Shown in pieces: positions 1 to 7,246 of a stretch of 64,000 nt of DNA. The notes below the pieces were generated by a model. The model ran no database searches. It was not told where the DNA came from and saw only the letters and a program-made list of their open reading frames with translations. Position 1 is the stretch's first letter, and the number at the start of each line of letters is the position of its first letter. Source of the stretch: an uncultured Bacteroidia bacterium (GTDB lineage: Bacteria > Bacteroidota > Bacteroidia > Bacteroidales > Prolixibacteraceae); NCBI GenBank assembly GCA_903904515.1, contig CAIVCR010000110.1, positions 1 to 64,000 of the forward strand, written 5' to 3'. Made by a program: the position numbers and the translations under genes.

Positions 1-306
1 AATTTTCGTGAAGATTTATACCACCGGTTAAGTGTGATTCTGATCCATGTCCCCTCCCTGGAAAGCAGGAAGGAAGATATCCCCTTGCTGGCTAATTATT
101 TTATCGAACAAATCTGCAGTGAATATGGGCAGCCGCCCAAAGAAATTGAGGAGGAAGCCATTGAAGAACTTCAACATCACCAATGGACAGGAAATATCCG
201 GGAATTTCGCAATGTAATAGAACGACTGATTATCCTGTGCAATAAGACAATAACCCGTGAAGATGTAATACTTTATGCCCCTCCCGGTAATACTGCAGTG
301 GGATAA
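1..306 (+). CDS. Sigma-54-dependent response regulator/activator, C-terminal part (5' truncated by window edge)
   Basis: The frame is open from base 1 and begins with NFREDLYHRLSV, the conserved stretch of the AAA+ domain of NtrC-family sigma-54 activators. It continues through RKEDIPLLANYFI and ends near the arginine motif WTGNIREFRNVIERL, where IREF replaces the usual VREL. These proteins hydrolyse ATP to open sigma-54 RNA polymerase at promoters. The protein stops about 20 residues after the AAA+ domain, so the C-terminal Fis-type helix-turn-helix usual in this family is missing. No HTH-like peptide was recognised in the other two frames downstream. It may be a naturally HTH-less activator or a gene truncated at its 3' end. 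The family is certain; its target genes are unknown. Confidence 0.9.
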   Translation, partial: NFREDLYHRLSVILIHVPSLESRKEDIPLLANYFIEQICSEYGQPPKEIEEEAIEELQHHQWTGNIREFRNVIERLIILCNKTITREDVILYAPPGNTAVG

Positions 307-595
307 TAAAACTCAGTCTGATCAGCATATTTACCGACTCAATTTTCTTAGTTCTCCCGAAATTTGTCAAACCACGCGGTTTAGGAAGTTAAAAGAATCG
401 ATTCTCCTGGTGTTATTAACCTTAAAAACTGCCCAGCCGGCGAAGTCCGAAAATCAGTAAACAAGATAATAATTTAAAACAATCACGTAAAGCCATATAT
501 ATCTGACAGATAACCCCGACTAAGTTATGAACAATTGTTGATAATTAAAGTTAATTCATCGTTGAAACATTGTTGATACAAAAAGTGCAAAATAG

Positions 596-627
596 TTGCA
601 TTCAGGGTATATTCTGTTGTATCTTTA
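596..627 (+). promoter_or_regulatory. Bacteroidota-type promoter upstream of the candidate structured RNA
   Basis: A TTG at 596-598 is followed after 21 nt by TATCTTTA at 620-627, close to the Bacteroidota -33/-7 consensus (TTTG, 19-21 nt, TAnnTTTG). Transcription would start around 633-640 and run into a stretch with no plus-strand gene but many local helices. It supports the RNA being transcribed from the plus strand. Confidence 0.5.
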
Positions 628-634
628 TAATATC

Positions 635-1181
635 AGGTAAGCGATAAAAGGTTACTTTGAAGTAGTGGAGACGGGGAGAGATTCTTAGCTGAGTAAAGAA
701 CCGGATCATTCAAACCTTCGGGTTTGCACGACGGAAGAGTCAGAGGTTGAACGAGAGGAGAGATCTGATCGGACAATCGACCGGAAATAACGCTAGTCGT
801 TCATTAGAAGGTTGAGTTTAAGACCGGGAGAAAAAAGGGGCGAGAGTTTCATAAACTATTCCGGGGAACAGAAAACTGAAAAGCCAGTACGTTCCATACA
901 GCGCAGGGACTGATCGAAAGAAAAGAACCGGGCTGCATGCTAGAAGACACTCCGTCCGGGAAGGCCGACCGCAAGGAAAGCCGAAGGGACAGCCCGAGGA
1001 TGATGCCATAAACAGCAGAATCCGAAAGCGATGGGTTGCAAAACTAATCAGCATCTTGCGAAAGCATAGTGAGGATGAAGTTGTAGCCAACCACGATAAC
1101 CGTAGCCTGACGCCACAAATGAAGCAATTCACGAGCGACGAAATGGGAACAACTTGAAAGAGTGGTTCCCATTTGTGTTTT
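635..1181 (+). ncRNA. Candidate large structured non-coding RNA (~540 nt), family not recognised
   Basis: This stretch holds no recognisable plus-strand protein but is dense in complementary segments. Seen directly: a UUCG-capped hairpin (711-716 with 721-726); 740-744 with 764-768; 778-781 with 796-799; 824-829 with 859-864, enclosing 845-849 with 853-857; 865-869 with 891-895, enclosing 875-878 with 885-888; a 7-bp helix 929-935 with 990-996, enclosing a GCAA-loop hairpin near 968-976; a GAAA-loop hairpin at 1057-1066 inside 1052-1055 with 1074-1077; and a 10-bp terminal hairpin at 1141-1174. It is more GC-rich than the neighbouring intergenic DNA and has a good promoter upstream. It lacks the signature sequences of RNase P RNA, tmRNA or a group II intron domain V. 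The exact ends are guesses. It could be an IS- or phage-associated RNA of the HEARO, ROOL or GOLLD kind, or a new class. Confidence 0.55.
1141..1181 (+). terminator. 3' hairpin of the candidate RNA, terminator-like
   Basis: A perfect 10-bp stem (1141-1150 with 1165-1174) encloses a 14-nt loop that can form a further four pairs capped by GAAA. It is followed by GTGTTTT, a weak T-run. It would end the RNA transcribed from about 635. The T-run is short for a classical intrinsic terminator, so it may be an RNA domain instead. Confidence 0.45.
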
Positions 1182-1218
1182 ATAAAGGTTCGTACTCAAG
1201 CTCACAACCTATCTCGGA

Positions 1219-1565
1219 TCAATTGACATCTCTCACCCCTCTCTGAGTTGATCTAAAAGCCTTGATTTTTGCATTGAAGATTCGGCAGAAGCATTAGTAA
1301 ATGCCAGTTTCTGAACATGAAACCGGCCTATTACCTGCTCGGCACAAGGAAAACATCTTTTAGCAACTAAGTTCATCGAACCGGCCATATCCAAAGTAAT
1401 CTCAGAAACCTTTGCTCTTTCTTTTTGAGGGATCTTTGTAATTACGTTGATGATCGCTTCGGAGATCGTTCCCTCAACCATCGCAACGATAGCACCCTTG
1501 TCCCCTTTTGCCTTTTTATTGGCCAGAATCGTATAAACAGATAAAAAGATATTATAATTCGACAC
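1219..1565 (-). pseudogene. Decayed ISAon1-family (ISL3-like DDE) transposase fragment
   Basis: Read on the minus strand, the peptide contains YTILANKKAKGDKGAIVAMV, then EITLDMAGSMN and RFHVQKLA, the core of the ISAon1-family second-ORF transposase. Straight after HVQKLA it jumps to TNASAES, a motif that normally lies far downstream near the C-terminus, so an internal block is deleted. Just past TNASAES a one-base deletion shifts the frame: the original sequence FNAKIKAFRS is still readable in the next frame, down to a stop at 1219-1221. The N-terminal part before YTIL is also disrupted. The gene cannot make active transposase. It marks the 1.2-6 kb stretch as a site of past mobile-element activity. 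Confidence 0.85.
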
Positions 1566-1633
1566 TCAGGCAGCGTTTTCGAATTTCATTCCGTACCCAA
1601 TATAGAAACAGTTGTTAAAAGGCCTTTAACTGG
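1566..1633. repeat. 68-bp interspersed repeat, copy A
   Basis: A 68-bp segment that recurs at 5885-5952 in the same orientation with about 56 of 68 identical positions. The first 10 and last 22 positions are nearly identical, and the core is the near-palindrome GTTAAAAGGCCTTTAAC. Copy A abuts the decayed ISAon1 transposase. It could be an IS-derived end or a small mobile repeat. No coding role is supported. Confidence 0.7.
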
Positions 1634-1675
1634 AAACATTAAACCCATTTTCATAAACATCTTAAAATTAAAGCT

Positions 1676-2083
1676 GTGAAAACAATTATCATGTTCTTGA
1701 CAATTAAACCTCAAACATTGGGAATAACTCTTCTTATAACAGTGATTATTCTTATCTATGGATGTACAAGGATGGCTCCTGAAACGATTATTGAAAATCA
1801 GGGAGTACCAGGCTGCACACCTCAATTTCCTGGTATGAAAGTAACATACAATAATTATGTGAAAAAAGTAATCACACGATATTGTATTACTTGTCACCAG
1901 GGTGGCAATTCTCCGGGGCCGGGAAATTTTACAACATACAATGGAGTTCGGCTTTACACTGATTTCTTTGCTGTCCGTGTAATTCAGGATCGTGCTGATA
2001 TGCCACAGGGAAATGCACCTCTTCCTAAATCCACAAGGGATTCTTTAAATATCTGGATAAATAACTGCTCACCTGAAAATTAA
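1676..2083 (+). CDS. Small haem-binding (CxxCH) lipoprotein, cytochrome c-like
   Basis: A 135-residue protein with a hydrophobic N-terminal segment ending in a lipobox (LIYGC, Cys30), so probably a periplasm-facing lipoprotein. Residues 70-74 form CITCH, a CxxCH haem c attachment motif, and Met109 in ADMPQG is a plausible distal ligand, as in single-domain cytochromes. The annotated start is GTG; an ATG at 1691 would give a slightly shorter signal sequence and is equally possible. It sits 12 bp before a YceI gene, followed by a DUF5777 barrel, suggesting one operon working in the envelope. By inference it carries electrons or senses redox state; the partner is unknown. Confidence 0.75.
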   Translation: MKTIIMFLTIKPQTLGITLLITVIILIYGCTRMAPETIIENQGVPGCTPQFPGMKVTYNNYVKKVITRYCITCHQGGNSPGPGNFTTYNGVRLYTDFFAVRVIQDRADMPQGNAPLPKSTRDSLNIWINNCSPEN

Positions 2084-2095
2084 AAACAACCTACA

Positions 2096-2638
2096 ATGAA
2101 GTATTTTATAACAATCATCCTGCTTGCAGCAAGCTGGATGGTTCAGGCACAAATTGTTATGTCACGTAATGCGCAATTAAGCTTTTTCTCAGAAGCTCCT
2201 ATCGAAAATATAAACGCTGAAAGCACTACAGGAGTCTCTGCACTGAATTTGTCAACAAAAACGATCTATTTTAAAGTGTTCATGAGTTCTTTCAAATTTA
2301 AGAAAAGTCTGATGCAAGAGCATTTTAATGAGAATTACATGGAAAGCTTTAAATATCCGACTGCCGAATTCAATGGGAAAATAAATGACCAGATTGATCT
2401 TACCAAAGATGGAACTTACCCGGTAACCGTTCAGGGAGATCTGAATATTCATGGCGTGATTAAAAACTACATTGTAAAAGGTGAACTGAAGGTGATGGGA
2501 GGTGAAATTTCAGCAAACTCCACCTTCCCTGTTAAACTGGCAGATCACGAAATTAAGATACCCAAATTGGTCATAAAAAATATTGCTGAGATTGTCCAGG
2601 TAACGGTTTCGGCACACTATAAAACTGATTCAAAATGA
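2096..2638 (+). CDS. YceI family periplasmic protein
   Basis: A 180-residue protein with a cleavable signal peptide (about residues 1-18, ending VQAQ) followed by one YceI-like lipocalin-fold domain. Typical features are the early SFFSEAPIENINAES region, FKFKKSLMQEHFNENYMES, KYPTAEFNGKI and the DLNIHGVIK strand. YceI proteins bind isoprenoid-type lipids such as quinone-like chains in the periplasm; the ligand here is not known. It lies between the CxxCH lipoprotein and the DUF5777 barrel, with tight spacing on both sides, so the three are probably co-transcribed. Confidence 0.88.
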   Translation: MKYFITIILLAASWMVQAQIVMSRNAQLSFFSEAPIENINAESTTGVSALNLSTKTIYFKVFMSSFKFKKSLMQEHFNENYMESFKYPTAEFNGKINDQIDLTKDGTYPVTVQGDLNIHGVIKNYIVKGELKVMGGEISANSTFPVKLADHEIKIPKLVIKNIAEIVQVTVSAHYKTDSK

Positions 2639-2694
2639 GCTTATCAAACTTACGCGTCACCCAAAATAAAATAAACGGTATTAATCAAAACACT

Positions 2695-3645
2695 ATGAGA
2701 GCATTTACAGTCCTATTGTTTGTATTCGTCTGCAGTTTATCACTAAAGGCTCAGGATGATTTGAGTAAACTGTTTGACAATGTAACTCCGAAAAATGAGA
2801 AGCATCAGGTAATTGCGACATTTAAATCGCCGCAAATCGTTAATGGCCAATCCAATGAAACGATGCATAAACACGATTTGCTTTTTGTAGTGATGCACCG
2901 GTTTGGTGATATTGCGGGAAGCTACGGAGGAATGCAGACCTTTTATGGCCTTGATAATTCTTCAGACATTCTGATTGGTTTTGATTATGGTATCTCCGAC
3001 CGATGGAGTCTTGGGTTTGGTAGGACTAAAGGAGCGCCGAATGGCACAAATACCAGTCAAAAGCAAATGTTCTATGTGAAAACAAAGTACAGACTAATCA
3101 AGCAAACAACAGACAACCGACTCCCTTTTTCGGTAACTTTATTTGGGAATAGTGTAGCTTCCGGGATGGACAGGCAGAGCCTTGTCACATCAGATGCCGA
3201 TTTTCAAAAATTCTCCGATCGGATGAGCTTTGTAACTCAAGCCATTATTACCAGGAAATTCAGCGATAACTTTTCACTTGCTTTGACGCCGACCTATGTC
3301 CTTAGAAATTATGTATCCTTTATGGACATGAATAACATTTATAGTCTGGGGATTGGAGGACGGTTGAAAGTCAGTCACCGTATGGCCATTATTGCCGATT
3401 ACTTTTTAACTTTCCGGAGTGAAGAGAGCAAAAACTATTTTCTTCAGCAAAAGGGGTTCCGGTTTTATAATCCCCTTGGAGTTGGCCTTGAAATGGAAAC
3501 CGGCGGACACGTTTTTAACTTCATTTTTACCAATTCGACTGCCATTCTCGAAAACCAGTTTATCCCAAGTACAAGCAGTTCGTGGACCAAAGGTGGGTTT
3601 CGCTGGGGATTCAGTATTTCAAGGACATTTACCCTGTCAAAGTAA
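2695..3645 (+). CDS. DUF5777 family outer-membrane beta-barrel protein
   Basis: About 316 residues when started at the ATG at 2695, which begins a clean signal peptide (MRAFTVLLFVFV ... LKAQ). A start at 2635, overlapping the previous stop, would add 20 polar residues before it and is less likely. The mature part matches the DUF5777 pattern: an early FKSPQIVNGQS segment, then HDLLFVVMHRFGDI and a series of amphipathic strands ending in an aromatic-rich C-terminus typical of an outer-membrane barrel. Function is unknown; in Bacteroidota this family commonly occurs beside YceI and cytochrome-like proteins, as here. Confidence 0.85.
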   Translation: MRAFTVLLFVFVCSLSLKAQDDLSKLFDNVTPKNEKHQVIATFKSPQIVNGQSNETMHKHDLLFVVMHRFGDIAGSYGGMQTFYGLDNSSDILIGFDYGISDRWSLGFGRTKGAPNGTNTSQKQMFYVKTKYRLIKQTTDNRLPFSVTLFGNSVASGMDRQSLVTSDADFQKFSDRMSFVTQAIITRKFSDNFSLALTPTYVLRNYVSFMDMNNIYSLGIGGRLKVSHRMAIIADYFLTFRSEESKNYFLQQKGFRFYNPLGVGLEMETGGHVFNFIFTNSTAILENQFIPSTSSSWTKGGFRWGFSISRTFTLSK

Positions 3646-3782
3646 TCTGATTCCTGAACAATGTGGAACACTTAAGGTGCGCTGTTAGGTCTGAACAAAA
3701 TTTTACTATAAATTGCTGTTAATTTGAACAAAGCCGTTGGTGATTTCGTTTACATCTGCAAATTGAAAGTATTATTACTTGA

Positions 3783-4409
3783 ATGGTAGAAAAAGAATTG
3801 CAGCAGATTATCGATGGTTGTATAGAACAAGACCGGCACAGTCAGGAATTGTTATATAAGAAGCTGTATGGTTTTGCCATGAATATTTGTTTGCGATATG
3901 CTAATAATAGATATGAAGCTGCCGAAATATTAAATGATGGGTTTTTTAAAGCCTTTACAAACATTGAGAAATACGATACTAGCTGGCCATTTAAGGCGTG
4001 GCTAAGTAAAATCATGAACAACGCTTCCATCGACTATTACCGGACTAATTTAAAATGGAGCCAACTGGTTGGATTTGAAAAGTCCGACTTCAAAGTCAAT
4101 GAAGTTTCCATTGAGCACAAACTTGACTATGAGGATTTGCTTAAAACAATTCAGCAACTTCCTCCTACTTACCGGATTGTTTTTAATTTATATGCCATTG
4201 ATGGTTATTCGCACGAAGAAATTGCCGAAATGATAGGAATTACTGCCAGTACTTCCAGATCAAACCTACACAAGGCCCGTTTGAAATTACAGCAAATGTT
4301 AGCAGTACCGCAATCAGTTTTTATTCTGTTGCTATTGGGATTAAGAAAAGTAACAATCAACCAGGCAGCACTGGGTCATTTCATGAAAATTCAAGAAGAT
4401 CATGACTAA
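3783..4409 (+). CDS. ECF-type RNA polymerase sigma factor
   Basis: A 208-residue protein with sigma region 2 (about residues 15-95, including the NICLRYANNRYEAAEILNDG segment that binds core polymerase) and region 4 (about 120-175, with YSHEEIAEMIGI and the HTH that reads the -35 element). It has about 30 residues beyond region 4, with a short hydrophobic stretch (FILLLLGL). It directs polymerase to a small envelope-related regulon. The gene overlaps the next one by 8 bp, the usual arrangement for a sigma factor and its membrane-bound regulator. Confidence 0.92.
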   Translation: MVEKELQQIIDGCIEQDRHSQELLYKKLYGFAMNICLRYANNRYEAAEILNDGFFKAFTNIEKYDTSWPFKAWLSKIMNNASIDYYRTNLKWSQLVGFEKSDFKVNEVSIEHKLDYEDLLKTIQQLPPTYRIVFNLYAIDGYSHEEIAEMIGITASTSRSNLHKARLKLQQMLAVPQSVFILLLLGLRKVTINQAALGHFMKIQEDHD

Positions 4410-5679
4410 CAGGAATTTCGAGCATATTGACAAATTATTTCAGGAAGGATTGAATCGTTCAGATGATCATTTAAATTCCCAGGAAGCTGATTGGTTAAAA
4501 CTTAAGGGACGACTTGATCAGAATGAAAAAAGGAAACGTGGAGTTTTCTGGTTAACACGGCTGGGTGGGGTAGCTGCATTAATACTGCTGTTTTTCACCA
4601 TACGAATGCTTTTACCTGAAGACCAAAAACAAATCATTCAGCAGGCTGAAATTCAACAGAACGATCATAAACTAAGCGTAGAGAAAATCCAGCCTGTTGC
4701 TTCTGCGGAAGTCAAAAAGACCATTCGTAAAACAGAATCGAAGTCTTACGCCTTGCTGACTCAAAACAAACCGAATAGGCTGGCAAATGCCGGAAAGAAA
4801 GATCCTGGATCCAACTCCAATTTGGCTAAAAATAAACCATTGAGCGATCAGTTATCCCAAAAGCATTTTTTGGATAGATCATCTGAAAATAAAACTACGG
4901 AAAATGATACTGCCCGGGTGGAAAACTTAAGTGTTGCTGCAGTATCAAACAGCCAAACGGTCAATCCGGGTCGACAAATTTCTAAGCAATCCGATACTAT
5001 GAAATCGAATGAACAGAAACGATCTTCTGCTTATGAATCGTTGTTTGCACCAAACGAAAGACCCAATGAACTACCAGAACCTAAACATTGGTATCGCAAT
5101 TTAGCATTGAGCGTGCTTGCTGCTCCCGATTATAATGGAGTAAATAAGCTGAATAATGCGAGCATGGGTAATGATTTTGGTCTTCTGATTACCTATAAAA
5201 TTTCAAAAAACTGGAGCTTAAGTACCGGAGGGGTTTATGGCAAAAAAATATACACAACTGGATTTAGCAATTATAACCCAACGAAGAATCTCTGGGACGA
5301 ATACTATCCCAAAACGGTAAATGCTGATTGCCGGGTGCTCGATATTCCGTTAAATGTCAGCTATACATTCCTTAACAGGAAGAATACGACAATAAGTATT
5401 GGCTCCGGGATATCGTCGTATATTATGCTTCGGGAAGATTATCGTTTTACCTATGTGGAACAAGACCCGGAAACTGCTGTGTCCTATCACGCGGTCAACG
5501 AGAATCAGCATTGGCTGAGGATCCTCAACTTTCAGGCAACCTTCGAGCAGCGTTTAAATTCGAGGGTAAGCATCGGGTTCCAGCCTTATATGAAGATTCC
5601 TTTAAGTAATATTGGCTTTGCAGGAGTAAAACTTCAATCTCTTGGTATGGCGGTTATTCTTAACTGGAATTTCTATTAA
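4402..5679 (+). CDS. Anti-sigma-like membrane protein with C-terminal outer-membrane beta-barrel domain
   Basis: A 425-residue protein translationally coupled to the ECF sigma gene. Residues 1-45 are polar and cytoplasmic-like, 49-70 form a single membrane helix (after a KRKR stop-transfer), about 75-220 is a low-complexity polar linker, and 230-425 is rich in alternating aromatic strands like a porin-family beta-barrel (YRNLALSVLAAPDYNG, later GFQPYMKIPLSNIGF). By position the N-terminus should hold or release the sigma factor; no known anti-sigma motif was recognised. The layout of one inner-membrane helix plus a barrel domain implies a protein spanning the envelope, or a barrel-like domain in the periplasm. 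The role is inferred from context. Confidence 0.72.
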   Translation: MTNRNFEHIDKLFQEGLNRSDDHLNSQEADWLKLKGRLDQNEKRKRGVFWLTRLGGVAALILLFFTIRMLLPEDQKQIIQQAEIQQNDHKLSVEKIQPVASAEVKKTIRKTESKSYALLTQNKPNRLANAGKKDPGSNSNLAKNKPLSDQLSQKHFLDRSSENKTTENDTARVENLSVAAVSNSQTVNPGRQISKQSDTMKSNEQKRSSAYESLFAPNERPNELPEPKHWYRNLALSVLAAPDYNGVNKLNNASMGNDFGLLITYKISKNWSLSTGGVYGKKIYTTGFSNYNPTKNLWDEYYPKTVNADCRVLDIPLNVSYTFLNRKNTTISIGSGISSYIMLREDYRFTYVEQDPETAVSYHAVNENQHWLRILNFQATFEQRLNSRVSIGFQPYMKIPLSNIGFAGVKLQSLGMAVILNWNFY

Positions 5680-5884
5680 TTTATTTGTGTTGTTTGTCAC
5701 TTCAGCCTCGTAGATTTTCATCGGCTGTCTCTCCTTTAAAATTTGTCCTTCCCACTTTGAGCCTCGGGGATTCATCTCAATTGTGAATGCCTTGCCTTGC
5801 TTTGAGTCATTTCAACAAGCTCATTACTAGCGGCTAAAATTAAGAATGAAAAAATAAGAGATAATAAGGTATTTTTTTATTTAA

Positions 5885-5952
5885 TCAGGCAGCGTTTCCA
5901 ATTTCCAATCCGTATCTACTATACTACCAATTGTTAAAAGGCCTTTAACTGG
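5885..5952. repeat. 68-bp interspersed repeat, copy B
   Basis: The second copy of the repeat at 1566-1633, same orientation, about 82% identical, with the near-palindromic core GTTAAAAGGCCTTTAAC. It lies in the 294-bp gap between the sigma/anti-sigma pair and the GIY-YIG-like gene. No other feature was seen in that gap. Confidence 0.7.
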
Positions 5953-5973
5953 TATGGTACGATCTATGTTTAT

Positions 5974-6294
5974 TTGCCTATAAAATCACTGTTTATGTCT
6001 ATCAAATTAGGAAAATATTTATTTACAGGTCCTTTCGAATCAATTGATAAGATCAAAGACAGAACTGGTGTTTACCTTATAGTTGACAATGTGGATACAG
6101 AATATTTTTTAATGGATGTTGGCGAGAGTTTAAAATTAAGAACAAGAATTGAAAATCATTACAAAAGAGATAGTTGGACTAATAATTGCATTGGCAAATT
6201 GACTATTTATTCTCACTACACTCCATTCCTAAACCAGCAAGGTCGAATACGCATAGAACAAGAATTAAGAGAATTATTTAATAAACATTTTTAA
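5974..6294 (+). CDS. GIY-YIG-like small protein
   Basis: A 106-residue protein (or 99 if started at the ATG at 5995). It contains GVYLIV, then YFLMDVGESLKLRTRIENH and a late IEQELRELF, the order of elements in a compact GIY-YIG nuclease domain: GVYLI at the GIY position, DVGES at the YIG position, an arginine in RTRIENH, and a glutamate in IEQEL. The YIG tripeptide itself is altered to MDVG, so catalytic activity is uncertain. GIY-YIG proteins cut DNA in repair, restriction or mobile elements. It sits between repeat copy B and a lipoprotein gene and is much more AT-rich than the flanking housekeeping genes, consistent with acquisition. Confidence 0.55.
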   Translation: MPIKSLFMSIKLGKYLFTGPFESIDKIKDRTGVYLIVDNVDTEYFLMDVGESLKLRTRIENHYKRDSWTNNCIGKLTIYSHYTPFLNQQGRIRIEQELRELFNKHF

Positions 6295-6303
6295 AATTTA
6301 ACC

Positions 6304-7194
6304 ATGAAAAGACAAATTAATTTACCAATGTTCGTGCTATTGATTTTATCGGGTTTTGCGTTAACCTATTGTTCGAAAAAATCAGCCCCGGCGGCAATTG
6401 TTGATCCGGTTTTAGTGAAACTTGCAAATTCAGCTACCCTTGGAAGTTATCTTACAGACAAAGATGGGAATGCACTGTATTACTTCTCGAATGATGCAGA
6501 TGGAGCCAATAATTGCACCGGAGGATGCACCGCTGCATGGCCTATTTTCAATATTGCAGGATTATCTGCAGATCAACTTGGACCTGGCTTAACCTTAGTT
6601 GATTTTAAAACCATTAGTACCCCTACCGGGAATCAACTCACCTACAAAGGATGGCCATTATACTATTATTCACCCGGTGGTATTCGTGAATTACCAAATC
6701 AGACAACCGGAGAAGCTGTAGGTGGAGTCTGGTTTGTCGCAAAACCTGATTATACAATTATGCTGGCTAAAGCGCAATTGGTTGGAAAAGACGGAAAAAA
6801 TTATATCGTTTCAGCGACGAATGTATACACCGAGGGAATAGGAAAGACAACCTATTTCACTGACTTAATGGGTCGTACGCTTTATGAATTTGCTCGTGAC
6901 AGTTCGAATATCAACAAGTATACCAAAGCTGATTTTTCAAACAATGCGACTTGGCCAATATACGAAACCGACAAAATTGTTGTGCCCTCAATTCTGGACA
7001 AAACGTTGTTCAGTAGTATTACTGTTTTCGGCAAAAAGCAATTGATTTACAAAGGTTGGCCTATGTATTACTTTGGACCTGATCTTGATGCTACAACCGG
7101 AAATTTCAGAGGCAAAAACATGGGCATTAGCGTGCCAGTCCCTGGAGTTTGGCCGGCCTTCCTCAAAGATATGCCCGCAGCACCACACAAATAA
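6304..7194 (+). CDS. COG4315-type lipoprotein with secreted repeats
   Basis: A 296-residue protein with a lipoprotein signal (lipobox LTYC, Cys23). The mature part has two halves of similar design. Each starts with a DKDGNALYYF or DLMGRTLYEF segment, continues to AAWPIF or ATWPIY, and ends in TYKGWPLYYY or IYKGWPMYYF. This matches the 'secreted repeat of unknown function' family (COG4315), cell-surface or periplasmic proteins without an established role. The NCTGGCTAAWP segment gives the first half a cysteine pair. It starts 9 bp after the GIY-YIG-like gene and ends before a strong terminator. Confidence 0.85.
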   Translation: MKRQINLPMFVLLILSGFALTYCSKKSAPAAIVDPVLVKLANSATLGSYLTDKDGNALYYFSNDADGANNCTGGCTAAWPIFNIAGLSADQLGPGLTLVDFKTISTPTGNQLTYKGWPLYYYSPGGIRELPNQTTGEAVGGVWFVAKPDYTIMLAKAQLVGKDGKNYIVSATNVYTEGIGKTTYFTDLMGRTLYEFARDSSNINKYTKADFSNNATWPIYETDKIVVPSILDKTLFSSITVFGKKQLIYKGWPMYYFGPDLDATTGNFRGKNMGISVPVPGVWPAFLKDMPAAPHK

Positions 7195-7214
7195 TATTGA
7201 ATTTTAGGAAGCAG

Positions 7215-7246
7215 AAAAGGAGACTAAATTCAGTCTCCTTTTTTAC
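7215..7246 (+). terminator. Intrinsic terminator after the COG4315 lipoprotein
   Basis: An 11-bp perfect stem (7215-7225 with 7232-7242) with a 6-nt loop, running into TTTTTT. It ends transcription from the plus-strand genes on its left. Confidence 0.85.

Noticed and set aside
275..460. Plus-strand frame after the sigma-54 activator, possible displaced C-terminus
   Set aside because: No HTH-like peptide was found in it; it starts inside the activator gene in another frame and is not similar to a Fis domain.
818..1132. 104-codon minus-strand frame with many Cys and Phe
   Set aside because: It runs antisense through the helices of the candidate RNA, has no recognisable domain and its composition is what antisense of a G-rich structured RNA gives.
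1141..1174. Group II intron domain V
   Set aside because: The hairpin has a GAAA loop but lacks the AGC triad and the 34-nt layout of domain V, and there is no intron-encoded reverse transcriptase or intron 5' end GUGYG nearby.
1586..1897. 103-codon minus-strand frame opposite the CxxCH lipoprotein
   Set aside because: Antisense shadow of the lipoprotein gene and of repeat copy A; no domain.
1566..5952. Integron attC sites
   Set aside because: The shared core GTTAAAAGGCCTTTAAC looks palindromic, but the consensus RYYYAAC/GTTRRRY is not met and no integrase gene is present.
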